The position numbers and the translations under genes were made by a program. From the NCBI GenBank assembly GCA_001940645.1, contig MDVS01000063.1, forward strand, positions 1 through 31,028: a DNA stretch of 31,028 nt, read 5' to 3'. Positions within the stretch are counted from its first letter, which is position 1; the number at the start of each line of letters is the position of its first letter. Below the pieces are notes generated by a model, which saw nothing but the letters and a program-made list of their open reading frames with translations, had not been told where the DNA came from and ran no database searches. The stretch comes from Candidatus Heimdallarchaeota archaeon LC_3 (GTDB lineage: Archaea > Asgardarchaeota > Heimdallarchaeia > Hodarchaeales > LC-3). Of the stretch, positions 8,934 to 17,542 are shown piece after piece.

Positions 8934-9698
8934 ATGAAAGTTGTAGTACAAACTGAACAAACAGAGGAAAATTTGGAGAAAGAATATGACAGCCAAGTAA
9001 TCCTCTCAATAAAAAATTTACATAAACGGTATAATAAGGGTAAATCTAACGAAGTTCATGCTCTCAAAGGAATCAATCTTGATATTAAAAGAGGTGGGAT
9101 GATTGCAATTATGGGACCATCTGGTTGTGGAAAGACCACACTTTTAAATTTAATCGGGCATTTAGATCGAAACACAAAAGGAAATGTCATTATTAATGGC
9201 ATTGATACAGAACGCTTGTCTGATGGGAAAATGACAGCTTTTCGTCGAGAAAATATTGGATTCATTTTTCAATTGTTCAACTTATTTTCTTTCCTATCAG
9301 CAGTTGAAAATGTTGAAACACCATTACTTCTTAGAGGAATGAAATCTGGAGTAGCTAGAGAACAAGCAAAAATGCTTTTAAGAGATTTGGGTTTAGGAGA
9401 CCGATTGTATCATGATCCACTTGAATTATCCGGGGGTCAACAACAAAGAGTAGCTGTTGCACGTGCACTCATTAATGAACCAGCTATTATTTTAGGTGAT
9501 GAACCTACTGGAGATCTTGATTCCACAACCAGTGCTGAAATAATGATTTTGTTTAGAAGAATCAATACACTAAATAAACAAACATTTATCCTTGTAACAC
9601 ACAATCAATGGATAGCTAATCAATGCGATGCTATCGTGCATATGATTGATGGTGAAATTTCAAATATAGAATATGGCCCCTTTGAGGAGGTAAATTAA
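8934..9698 (+). CDS. ABC transporter ATPase, LolD/MacB/FtsE type (first of two)
   Basis: A 254-residue ATPase. Walker A G-P-S-G-C-G-K-T is at residues 61-68. The Q-loop is in F-I-F-Q-L-F-N-L, the signature L-S-G-G-Q-Q-Q-R-V-A-V-A-R, Walker B I-I-L-G-D-E-P-T-G-D-L-D, and the H-loop in V-T-H-N. The start at ATG 8934 has AGGAGG (8921-8926) 7 nt upstream; a TTG at 8928 would lie against that site and is unlikely. The first 20 residues are an acidic extension (V-Q-T-E-Q-T-E-E-N-L-E-K). The gene is 13 nt after the permease and its stop codon shares one base with the next start (TAATG), so translation is coupled. Confidence 0.95.
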   Translation: MKVVVQTEQTEENLEKEYDSQVILSIKNLHKRYNKGKSNEVHALKGINLDIKRGGMIAIMGPSGCGKTTLLNLIGHLDRNTKGNVIINGIDTERLSDGKMTAFRRENIGFIFQLFNLFSFLSAVENVETPLLLRGMKSGVAREQAKMLLRDLGLGDRLYHDPLELSGGQQQRVAVARALINEPAIILGDEPTGDLDSTTSAEIMILFRRINTLNKQTFILVTHNQWIANQCDAIVHMIDGEISNIEYGPFEEVN

Positions 9699-11524
9699 TG
9701 AAAGTTTACTGTGCAGGATTAATTAATAAACCATTAAAACAAATCAACAGAAATTTACAATCAAAATTAGTTTCCGATATGAAAAAAAGTCTTAATATTT
9801 CCGGCAAGTTAGTAAACAGCCAAGAATTGAATACTTTCATTTTGGTTTCCGGAGAAACGAATGGAAAGACGCAATTAAATCAAGAAATGGTCGATAAAAT
9901 TGAAAAAGGTGCCTTAATAAACAGGTTTAAAGATTACTATATAAAAGATGAGTCCCGATTAAAATCCTATATGAAAAATAATCAAGAACTAAAAGAAGTT
10001 TCTCAATTAGTTAAAGATTTTATAAAACAAGTCGATTCATCACTTCCTAAAAAATTCGATAATTCCATGAAAAAGATAAATGATGATTTACCAAAAATCT
10101 TTTGTGAACTGAGTGCAAAAAGTTTTATTACACTTTGGGATCTAGATGAATCTCAGGAGTATAGATTTTATCTTTCCGGTCTGGATTTCCCTGTTTTTAC
10201 TGGAAAATTATCAGAATTACCAGTGAATATAGGAAGATTAGTTGATAAATTTATTATCGTCAATTTCTTTGTTACATTTCTAAAACCAACAATAGAGAAA
10301 CTGGAAACAATGGAAAATGTATTGATAAAGTTAGAAGAAATTCTTTCGCAAAAACATTATAAGACAACTAATAAGAAATTACAGACAAAGTTTGAGTTAT
10401 TTTTAAGAATATTAGTAGCTAAACTTAGTGCATTACAAGAATTAGACAATTTAATTTACCGAATAATTAATTTATTTGAAATTCCTAGATTTACACTTTC
10501 TTCGTATAATATGAAAGGTGATTTTCAAGACTTCAATACAACATTAAACAGAATCACAGAGGAAATCAGTATTGGACAAAACAAATTACAGTCTGTAAGT
10601 GAAAAAATTGACCATTGCCAAGAAAGTCTTCGCGATTATTTAGATCCCAATGTTAATGGATTGATTAAGTTAGATAATGTAAATGAGTTCAAAAATGCAT
10701 TGAAACCTGTAGCAGAACTTAGTGTAGATCTTTTTGTTGAAGCAGAATTATTAAAAAACTGGGGAGATTATTTTGGTCTTGATATACCTTTCTTTAGTTT
10801 TAATACCGATTTATTCGAAACTAAATCTGAGTCAGAAATTGAAATCGATAAAGATATTATCATCTCTATGAAAGGCTTATACAAGAACTATGACCTAGGA
10901 AGGACTACAGTCTATGCTCTAAGAGGAATAAACCTCGATATAAAAGAAGGAGAATTTATAGCTATAGTTGGTCAATCGGGGGCAGGAAAAACTACTTTAT
11001 TGAATTGTATTGCTAGTTTAGATACCCCTGATTCTGGAAGTGTCTATTTTAGGGGTAAAAACCTTAAGAAGATGAGTGATTCAGAAAAATCTAAATTACG
11101 CTTATCAGAAATGGGTTTTATTTTCCAAAGTTACGCTTTACTTCCACATTATAATGCACGAGAAAATGTAACGCTTCCAGCAGATCTTGCTGGAACAACT
11201 AGGAAATTATCAAAACGTATTAATGAACTTTTAAAAGGAGTAGGGATTGAAAGACAAGCAAAACAGTTCCCAGCACAATTAAGTGGAGGTCAGATGCAAC
11301 GAGTTTCAATTGCAAGAGCTCTGACTAATCAACCTGCTGTTATTTTTGCTGATGAACCAACAGGAGATTTAGATTCACAAACTGGACGCCAAGTTATGGA
11401 ATTGTTAAAAAAATTTCATGAAGAAACTGGTACCACCATTGTTATTATAACTCATGACCAAGAAGTATCCGAATTTGCTACTAGAAAGATCTTCATGGAA
11501 GATGGGGTAATAATAAAACAATAA
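9698..11524 (+). CDS. ABC ATPase fused to a ~380-residue N-terminal region (second ATPase of the operon)
   Basis: A 608-residue protein. The C-terminal ABC domain is complete: Walker A G-Q-S-G-A-G-K-T at 425-432, Q-loop in F-I-F-Q-S-Y, signature L-S-G-G-Q-M-Q-R, Walker B V-I-F-A-D-E-P-T-G-D-L-D, H-loop I-T-H-D. The first 380 residues are not a domain I recognise. They are helix-rich, charged and without membrane segments, with coiled-coil-like stretches around 195-260 and 280-315. AGGAGG lies 8 nt before the ATG. With the preceding gene it gives two non-identical ATPases for one double-FtsX permease, so a heterodimer is likely. The extra region may bind a partner or the HAAS/RDD protein, which is speculation. 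Confidence 0.9.
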   Translation: MKVYCAGLINKPLKQINRNLQSKLVSDMKKSLNISGKLVNSQELNTFILVSGETNGKTQLNQEMVDKIEKGALINRFKDYYIKDESRLKSYMKNNQELKEVSQLVKDFIKQVDSSLPKKFDNSMKKINDDLPKIFCELSAKSFITLWDLDESQEYRFYLSGLDFPVFTGKLSELPVNIGRLVDKFIIVNFFVTFLKPTIEKLETMENVLIKLEEILSQKHYKTTNKKLQTKFELFLRILVAKLSALQELDNLIYRIINLFEIPRFTLSSYNMKGDFQDFNTTLNRITEEISIGQNKLQSVSEKIDHCQESLRDYLDPNVNGLIKLDNVNEFKNALKPVAELSVDLFVEAELLKNWGDYFGLDIPFFSFNTDLFETKSESEIEIDKDIIISMKGLYKNYDLGRTTVYALRGINLDIKEGEFIAIVGQSGAGKTTLLNCIASLDTPDSGSVYFRGKNLKKMSDSEKSKLRLSEMGFIFQSYALLPHYNARENVTLPADLAGTTRKLSKRINELLKGVGIERQAKQFPAQLSGGQMQRVSIARALTNQPAVIFADEPTGDLDSQTGRQVMELLKKFHEETGTTIVIITHDQEVSEFATRKIFMEDGVIIKQ

Positions 11525-11639
11525 AACTTAAAATCTTCGTTCTATTTTTTCTTAATCAATAGTCTATGATTTCTCCCAAAAAGACATAGGTTTCTACATT
11601 TTTCTTTTTATTATCTTTATTTTTTCAGAGGTAGCTATA

Positions 11640-13703
11640 ATGACTCAAGAAAATAATATCAAACCTCCTGTTGCTAATATTATTCCTAAAAAAACAGAAA
11701 TTCATGGATATACGTTAATTGATAACTATTTTTGGTTACGTGAAAAAAATAATCAAGAAGTCATTGAATACTTAAATGCGGAAAATAAATATACTGAATC
11801 CGTTATGGCACCGACCACAGATTTACAAAAAACTTTATATGACGAAATGATAGGTCGCATCAAAGAAACAGACATTAACGTCCCACAAAAATTAGATGAT
11901 TATTTTTATTACACCCGTACCGAGAAAGGGAAACAGTATAATATTTTTTGTCGCAAAAAAGATCATCTAGATAATTCTGAAGAAATAATTCTCGATGTTA
12001 ATGAATTAGCTAAAGACAAAAAGTATTGTACGTTAGGAATATTAAAAGTCAGCCCAAAGCATAACTTATTAGCTTATGGTGTTGATTTTAAAGGTGACGA
12101 AGATTTTACCCTTTATGTAAAAGACCTTACAACCAGTGACCTATTATTAGATGTAATTTCTGACGTAACTTATGGACTAGTTTGGGCAAATGATAATAAA
12201 ACTTTTTATTATACTAAAACTGATGATGCGAAGCGAGCTTCCAAAATTTATAAACACACTTTAGGAGCTGAGGTTGCTAAGGATGAGTTACTTTACAATG
12301 AAAGCGATGAAACTTTCCGTGCGTCTCCCTACTCTACTATGGATAGAGAATATCTAGTAATTGTTAGCAAAAGTATGAATTCTTCAGAAATACGTTATTT
12401 AAATAAGAATGAACCCTCAAATACTCTTACAATGTTATATCCTCGTGAAAAAGAAATTGAATATTATATCGAACACAGGAATGGGTTGTTCTATATTATT
12501 ACGAATAAGAACGCAATAAACTTTAAATTAGTAACTGTTTCTTCTACTGATCCTAAAGTTGAAAATTGGAAAGAATTGGTCCCTCACAACCATAAAATTC
12601 ATCTTTATTCTGTAGATATCTTTAAATATCATTTAGCTATTTATAAAAGAATCGATGGTCTAAAAAATATAAGTATTTATAATTTTAGTGATGAATCTAC
12701 TCATGATATTTCTTTTGACGAAGATTTATATACTTTGAATGATGGATCATCAGCACTAAATATAGATTATAATTCAGAGCTATTAAGATTCCAATATTCT
12801 TCATTGATTACCCCCAATTCTATTTATGACTATAATATGATCGATAAAACACGTGAGCTTAAAAAACAAGATGAGATAAAAGGATATGATAGTAATAAAT
12901 ATACTTCTAAACGTGAAATAGCCATAGCAGATGATGATGAAAAGATTTTTATCTCAATTGCCTATAGAAAGGATTTAAATTTATCAAAATCTCATCCCGT
13001 TCTATTAACTGGCTACGGGTCATATGGATTTTCTTCTGATCCCAGTTTTAGTTCTAACCTTGTATCTTTGTTAGATAGAGGAATTATTTTTGCTAAAGCC
13101 CATATACGTGGTGGAGGAGAAAAAGGAAAACCTTGGTATAATTCTGGTAAATTATTTAAAAAGAAAAACACCTTTACTGATTTTATACGATGTGCAGAAC
13201 ATATAATTGAAAGGAATTATACTTCTACTAAACAATTAATTGCAATGGGAGGTAGTGCAGGTGGTTTACTTATGGGTGTAGTTGTAAATATGCGTCCTGA
13301 TTTATTCAAGGCAATTATTGCTCATGTTCCATTTGTTGATGTAATTAACACTATGCTTGATGAAACAATACCATTGACTATACCAGAGTTTAATGAATGG
13401 GGAAATCCTAAAGTTAAGGATGATTTTGATTATATGTTTTCATATTCTCCATTAGATAATGTTACTGCAAAAGATTATCCCTCAATATTGATTACAGCTG
13501 GATTAAATGATCCCAGAGTACAATATTGGGAACCTGCAAAGTGGATAGCTAAATTGAGATCATCAAAAACCGATTCAAATCTTTTATTACTTAAAACAAA
13601 TATGGGAGCAGGTCACGGAGGAGCAAGCGGAAGATATGATTATTTAAAAGAAATTGCTTTCTATTATGCCTATTTATTAAATCAAATCAGTCTAGATAAA
13701 TAG
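11640..13703 (+). CDS. ptrB: Oligopeptidase B (S9A prolyl oligopeptidase family serine peptidase)
   Basis: A 687-residue protein, the usual length for oligopeptidase B, with an N-terminal beta-propeller (about 70-400) and a C-terminal alpha/beta-hydrolase domain. The triad is visible: S539 in G-G-S-A-G-G-L, D624 in G-L-N-D-P-R-V-Q-Y-W-E-P, and H659 in G-A-G-H-G-G-A-S-G-R. The segment A-H-I-R-G-G-G-E-K-G and the W-Y-N-S-G-K-L run are characteristic. Oligopeptidase B cuts short peptides after Arg or Lys; acidic residues that set that preference are in the segments T-M-L-D-E-T and E-F-N-E-W-G-N-P. There is no signal peptide, so it acts in the cytoplasm. A ribosome site GAGGTAG lies 5-10 nt before the ATG. 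It follows the ABC operon by 115 nt and is probably separate from it. Confidence 0.93.
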   Translation: MTQENNIKPPVANIIPKKTEIHGYTLIDNYFWLREKNNQEVIEYLNAENKYTESVMAPTTDLQKTLYDEMIGRIKETDINVPQKLDDYFYYTRTEKGKQYNIFCRKKDHLDNSEEIILDVNELAKDKKYCTLGILKVSPKHNLLAYGVDFKGDEDFTLYVKDLTTSDLLLDVISDVTYGLVWANDNKTFYYTKTDDAKRASKIYKHTLGAEVAKDELLYNESDETFRASPYSTMDREYLVIVSKSMNSSEIRYLNKNEPSNTLTMLYPREKEIEYYIEHRNGLFYIITNKNAINFKLVTVSSTDPKVENWKELVPHNHKIHLYSVDIFKYHLAIYKRIDGLKNISIYNFSDESTHDISFDEDLYTLNDGSSALNIDYNSELLRFQYSSLITPNSIYDYNMIDKTRELKKQDEIKGYDSNKYTSKREIAIADDDEKIFISIAYRKDLNLSKSHPVLLTGYGSYGFSSDPSFSSNLVSLLDRGIIFAKAHIRGGGEKGKPWYNSGKLFKKKNTFTDFIRCAEHIIERNYTSTKQLIAMGGSAGGLLMGVVVNMRPDLFKAIIAHVPFVDVINTMLDETIPLTIPEFNEWGNPKVKDDFDYMFSYSPLDNVTAKDYPSILITAGLNDPRVQYWEPAKWIAKLRSSKTDSNLLLLKTNMGAGHGGASGRYDYLKEIAFYYAYLLNQISLDK

Positions 13704-13709
13704 GAAAAT

Positions 13710-14628
13710 TTAATTTGGTTTACATGTAAATACATAAGAATGACTCTCATCATCAATATCTTTTATTAACAAGCTAAATATTTTTACCAAATCCATTATT
13801 TGGTTCTTTCTTCTATAATAGTTTGATATTCTAAAAACAGCTTTATCTTTTATCCAATAATTTCTTGTCAAACGATGATATAGGAAATAATTTATTGCTA
13901 ATATTCCTGTAGGAGTTATCTTTCTGTCAAATCGAAAAACTTCTCACGTTATTGTGGATTGTCTTTACTCCAGAAGTAGATCCCCTCTTGTTCTTTCTTT
14001 AGTCATTTTTTCGGTGATAATATTGTCTGGAAGCTTATGAGATGAAAATATGAATAATCCGTTTTCTGCTAATGTTTTTTTACCGATTTAAGTAATGTTC
14101 TAACCTTATTATCATCAAAACTATAAAAGTTGTTCATTGGAAGAATTATAATGTCAAATTTTACACTTTTTAATTTAGTTGTTATAAAAAAATCATCAAA
14201 AACAAAATTAATCTTTTCTAATGCTTTATTCTCTTCACTAAATTGCTTATAGTTAGGTTCTAAAAGTGGACAATATTCTATTACGTGTAATTAACTTTTT
14301 TGATTTTTTCTTCAAATAATCTTCCAATCTTGTTCAAAAATCTTTCATAAACTGAACCAATTTCTAAGAGATTTTCAGGTCTATAATTTCCAATTATGTC
14401 CACTTCTGGATCTGGTCTGTTAGCATGTCTCTCTCGTCTTCTCCAAAATCCATCTGCCCAAAAGCTTGTTTTTCCAAGGTCATATTGAATTTGTGACTGA
14501 ATAAATTCTTTGGTTAAAAAGTTATAAGCTTTTAGATAATCAACTTCTTTTTCAATCTTATCGATCTTATTGATATTAAATTGCGTATCATTTTTATCTT
14601 TATTTGACTTTAATAACTGAGTGATTAC
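13710..14628 (-). pseudogene. Decayed class I SAM-dependent methyltransferase gene
   Basis: No single frame is open here, but on the minus strand four frame-shifted pieces join into one protein. From about 14628 to 14281 a helical N-terminus reads into P-E-N-L-L-E-I-G-S-V-Y-E-R-F-L, which resembles motif I of SAM methyltransferases. From 14284 to 14069 comes V-I-E-Y-C-P-L-L-E-P, then F-D-I-I-I-L-P-M-N-N-F. From about 14078 to 13965 the frame continues K-x-x-L-A-E-N-G-L-F-I-F-S-S-H (motif III-like). From about 13930 to 13710 the C-terminus reads P-T-G-I-L-A-I-N-Y-F. One lesion is a lost A in a run of seven at 14075-14081. At least three further frameshifts or stops are present, and no in-frame ATG opens it. 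It is convergent with oligopeptidase B. Confidence 0.7.
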
Positions 14629-14677
14629 TTAAGCCTTATAGTAAAGTAGGGTCATCTAAATAATCACAGGTATCAAT

Positions 14678-14929
14678 ATGGCTTCTTCAGTAGCAAATAA
14701 CCGGATTACTTTAAATCAAAATAAGACCAGTAAAATTGCGTATACTGTCCTAGAACATCTCATAAAAAAAAGTAAGCCTAAGAAACCAGAAGAACTAGTT
14801 CAGGAATTAGGACTTAACCTTCGTAGTATACGATATGGCCTTAAAATATTAATAGAAGCAAATTTGGTTGAAAAATATCCCGATTTTGGAGATTTAAGGT
14901 CTTTTTATTATTTTCCTTCAAAAAATTAA
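14678..14929 (+). CDS. Small winged-helix DNA-binding protein
   Basis: An 83-residue protein that is little more than a winged helix. It has a helix at I-A-Y-T-V-L-E-H-L-I, then a P-E-E-L-V-Q-E-L-G-L helix, a recognition helix N-L-R-S-I-R-Y-G-L-K-I-L, and a wing E-A-N-L-V-E-K-Y-P-D-F-G-D-L-R-S-F-Y-Y-F. The domain order fits the ArsR/TrmB/MarR superfamily. It is an ATG start with no clear ribosome-binding site and may be leaderless. The gene points away from the methyltransferase pseudogene and ends 4 nt before the convergent CBS gene, so it could have regulated either. Its target is not known. Confidence 0.7.
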   Translation: MASSVANNRITLNQNKTSKIAYTVLEHLIKKSKPKKPEELVQELGLNLRSIRYGLKILIEANLVEKYPDFGDLRSFYYFPSKN

Positions 14930-14933
14930 ATAT

Positions 14934-15578
14934 TTATCTTCTTTTTTCTTTTTTGAGAAATTTTTCTTCTCCTTTAAATTGCATATCCTCTAATTGTGGG
15001 TTTTTCTTCATGATATAATCCATGATATCTTTAATCCCAATATATCGTATTGCCATGCCTTCTTGAAAAACTGGAAGATATTCTTTTTTTCTTATTTGTA
15101 ATTCATGAATTGCTTCTGCAACATGATCATTTATATCAAGAATAACATCATTACGGCTCATATAATTTCTAATTGGTTCGTCTAAAGGGATTGGATCCTT
15201 AATAAACACATTATTTTGAGCTTCCCATGCACGAAAAATCCCAATTATTTCATTTGGATCATCAATTCTACCGGATTTATCAAGATCTTCTACAACGAAT
15301 AATGCCCCTCTCCGTCCTTCAACCAGTAATTCTATTGCTTCTTCAACTGTGGTATCTGGTTTAACAAGAAATGCTTTTTTCATGTCTAATTCGAAAATAT
15401 GATCTCTTAATAAAGCTTTTTCAAGTTGGTTATCAGTAGTCGGTTTTGCTTTCGCATCCAAGTGAAAAAGATCAGTAAAACATTCAACACAAACATCTAC
15501 TCCTTGAATGTTTTCAAATCCGCAAGCAGGACATATTTTTCCTTTTTGAGAATCATCAGAACTAATATTATGCACCAT
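14934..15578 (-). CDS. Zinc-ribbon plus tandem CBS-domain protein
   Basis: A 214-residue protein. An N-terminal zinc ribbon has C16-P-x-C19-G and C30-x-x-C33. A CBS pair follows at about residues 65-125 and 138-200; the first holds T-V-E-E-A-I-E-L-L-V-E-G-R-R-G-A-L-F-V-V, the second V-A-E-A-I-H-E-L-Q-I. The tail is basic (E-K-F-L-K-K-E-K-R-R). CBS pairs bind adenosine nucleotides and act as energy sensors in archaea, sometimes with a zinc-ribbon partner domain. The start codon overlaps the upstream CBS gene by 11 nt, which makes co-translation and possible complex formation likely. The catalytic or target partner is not evident from the window. Confidence 0.85.
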   Translation of the reverse strand: MVHNISSDDSQKGKICPACGFENIQGVDVCVECFTDLFHLDAKAKPTTDNQLEKALLRDHIFELDMKKAFLVKPDTTVEEAIELLVEGRRGALFVVEDLDKSGRIDDPNEIIGIFRAWEAQNNVFIKDPIPLDEPIRNYMSRNDVILDINDHVAEAIHELQIRKKEYLPVFQEGMAIRYIGIKDIMDYIMKKNPQLEDMQFKGEEKFLKKEKRR

Positions 15579-16041
15579 CCCTTGTAGTAAAAGATTTTTT
15601 ACTTTGAGCTGTAGATATTGTTTCTGGAAATTGGTCCTCTAAGAATCGTAATAGATCTTCAGCAACAATAAATCCAAAAAATTCATTGAATTCATTAACA
15701 ACTGGTAAATACTTATAATTATGTTTATACATTATTACAAATGCTTCTTCAAGATTGGAATTATCCAGAATTGAAATTGGATTAGGAGTAAAAACAGATG
15801 AAACCAGCTCGTTCTTTTCTCTATTTTGAAGAATCACTCTTCTTAATAAATGACGTTTAGTAAACAACCCTAAGAACTTGTTTGTTTCAGGTTCTAAGAT
15901 AGCAATTACTCCAGTTTTGTCTTTTGACATTTTTTCTACTGCTTCAGATATAGTACCAGTAACCGTTATTGATGTTTTGATTACAATAACATCCTTCACA
16001 GATTTGCTCCTTAATTCACCTACTATCATAAACTTTCTCAC
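15568..16041 (-). CDS. Tandem CBS-domain protein (stand-alone Bateman module)
   Basis: A 157-residue protein made of one Bateman pair. CBS 1 (about residues 12-75) has T-G-T-I-S-E-A-V-E-K-M and F-L-G-L-F-T-K-R-H-L-L-R-R; CBS 2 (about 85-140) has N-L-E-E-A-F-V-I-M and F-F-G-F-I-V-A-E-D-L-L. There is no catalytic domain, so it is probably a nucleotide-sensing subunit. The start given is GTG at 16041; ATG at 16029 is an equally possible start, shorter by four residues. It is the first gene of a two-gene unit with the zinc-ribbon CBS protein, overlapping it by 11 nt. The next gene on the same strand, the actin homologue, is 298 bp upstream. Confidence 0.87.
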   Translation of the reverse strand: MRKFMIVGELRSKSVKDVIVIKTSITVTGTISEAVEKMSKDKTGVIAILEPETNKFLGLFTKRHLLRRVILQNREKNELVSSVFTPNPISILDNSNLEEAFVIMYKHNYKYLPVVNEFNEFFGFIVAEDLLRFLEDQFPETISTAQSKKSFTTRDGA

Positions 16042-16339
16042 TTATTTTATACAAATGAAATAAAAAACTGCATTAAAAGAAGTCTTACTATTTTATATTA
16101 AAATAATATTGCTTATCAACCTTTAGAATGCAATTGACCTTTAAATGCATAAATATTATTAAATCTCCATTAGCTACATAGAGGAATTTAAAGATTTATT
16201 TATAAATCTTGTACTCCATTTAATTTTTTGTGAAAAAGTTTGGTCACCACAATAGAAGTACCACTTGAGAAGAAATAAGGTGTAAAAAAATTCATTTAAT
16301 AAATAAACAATTTTTTCCATTTTGATATTATAATAGCAG
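16042..16339. other. Intergenic region with promoter of the CBS pair, no gene seen
   Basis: This gap between the actin homologue and the CBS genes has no credible reading frame and no RNA gene that I recognise. A TATA-like stretch read on the minus strand (TATAAAAT at 16044-16051) lies very close to the first CBS start. It would suit the ATG at 16029 only loosely, because the spacing is about 18 nt. Confidence 0.4.
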
Positions 16340-17452
16340 TTAATCAGAGCAATAATTCTTTAATGCTGAAGATAATGACAAATGCCAGAATTCATTGATA
16401 TAATCATTAGAAAGAATCTGTTCAACTCCCATGAATGCACTCCATTCTCGCTTTTTATGGGAATTGACATAAATAAGATAATTAATTGGAAACTGACGAG
16501 CTAACGAAAAGGTTATTCGCTCATTCATTCCGGGAATTTTTGTAATAGCACCTGAGAGGACAATATTCTCACATAGATCTTTTATTATTTCTTTTGGGCA
16601 ATTATCAAGAACAAACTTAATAATTTTTTGAATAGACAAGGCATTTATCCTAAATAATGAAGGTTTAAAGAATAATTCTGGTATTTGAAATTGTTCAGGA
16701 CCCAATTCATATTTTTTCCCGTTCAGAAGTAAGGGTTTAGTAGTTATTTTTTCAATTTCCTTTTCCTTTTCGTAATTTGCTGACACATAAAAAATGTTGT
16801 CGATCTCTTCAACTGATTCAAAAACACTCCTAATACTAGTAATTTTCTCATCCTCGAATTTCAATTCTTGATTGAGATTCTTAAAGAGAGTTTCGAAAAA
16901 TGTTTTAGCTGTTATATGAAAAGGCATCTTAGCAGGAGTTATTTCATAGCCAGACTGGTATGGGACAATTGAAGAATGATTATAACCAATATCAACTACT
17001 ATTCCGGTATTTTTGTAGCTAGATTGCAATATAAGGTCATTTTCATTAAATACAATTAATTTAGGAATCTGAAAAGCTTCAAATAGTGTTGTTATTAATC
17101 GTTTCTTATCCTCGTTTGTGAAATTATAGGGAGGTACAATTGAAACTGGATAAAGTGATGAATCAATGCGTAATTCAGTGTAGATATAGTTTAATAATTC
17201 TTCAACAGCATTCCAATCCCAAGGAGAATTCTTAAATGGAAATTTAATTTTGATATTGGGATCAGAAGAATAAAGGACTTCTTCAGCGACAAGAGGATCA
17301 TATGAACCTTTTTCATATCCAACAAGACTTAAAAAGACTAAGCGTGGTGCACCTTCCAAGGTAAATCCCACTTTAGTATTATAAGTTCCAAAGTCAATAA
17401 TTAAAGTTTTATCAGAAATATTCTTATCCTTGTTACTGTTTTTCGGAGACAA
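16340..17452 (-). CDS. Actin-family protein (diverged, Asgard actin-related type)
   Basis: A 370-residue protein that covers all of actin (375 residues). Phosphate loop 1 is I-I-D20-F-G-T-Y-N-T-K-V-G-F, phosphate loop 2 is G-I-V-V-D154-I-G-Y157, and the adenosine motif N296-I-V-L-S-G-A-I-T-K-I-P-G308 falls at the same residue numbers as in actin. E253-Q-F-Q-I-P-E259 also matches. The DNase-I (D) loop is about eight residues shorter than in actin, and actin Q137, D157 and H161, which hold the catalytic water, are E137, Y157 and S161 here. Together these suggest an actin-related protein with altered polymerisation or ATP turnover rather than a filament-forming actin. There are no hydrophobic segments; it is cytosolic. 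There is no operon partner, and the CBS genes lie downstream on the same strand. Confidence 0.88.
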   Translation of the reverse strand: MSPKNSNKDKNISDKTLIIDFGTYNTKVGFTLEGAPRLVFLSLVGYEKGSYDPLVAEEVLYSSDPNIKIKFPFKNSPWDWNAVEELLNYIYTELRIDSSLYPVSIVPPYNFTNEDKKRLITTLFEAFQIPKLIVFNENDLILQSSYKNTGIVVDIGYNHSSIVPYQSGYEITPAKMPFHITAKTFFETLFKNLNQELKFEDEKITSIRSVFESVEEIDNIFYVSANYEKEKEIEKITTKPLLLNGKKYELGPEQFQIPELFFKPSLFRINALSIQKIIKFVLDNCPKEIIKDLCENIVLSGAITKIPGMNERITFSLARQFPINYLIYVNSHKKREWSAFMGVEQILSNDYINEFWHLSLSSALKNYCSD

Positions 17453-17542
17453 AAAAGAATCACTATTAAACGGATAGTTCTTTTATTGAAATCTGTAAAA
17501 TTCAATATTTGAATAACTTTTCTTACGATTCCTTATAGTGAC

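Noticed and set aside
6796..9265. Minus-strand frames of 69-77 codons within the permease and ATPase genes
   Set aside because: All are antisense to a protein with clear motifs; their composition reflects the reverse of hydrophobic helices and Walker motifs.
4442..11600. Similarity between T-rich segments at 4442-4486 and 11546-11600 (both TTTTTTCTTAAT then a TAGTC motif)
   Set aside because: The shared stretch is short and low in complexity, and alignment beyond 12 bases needs many gaps.
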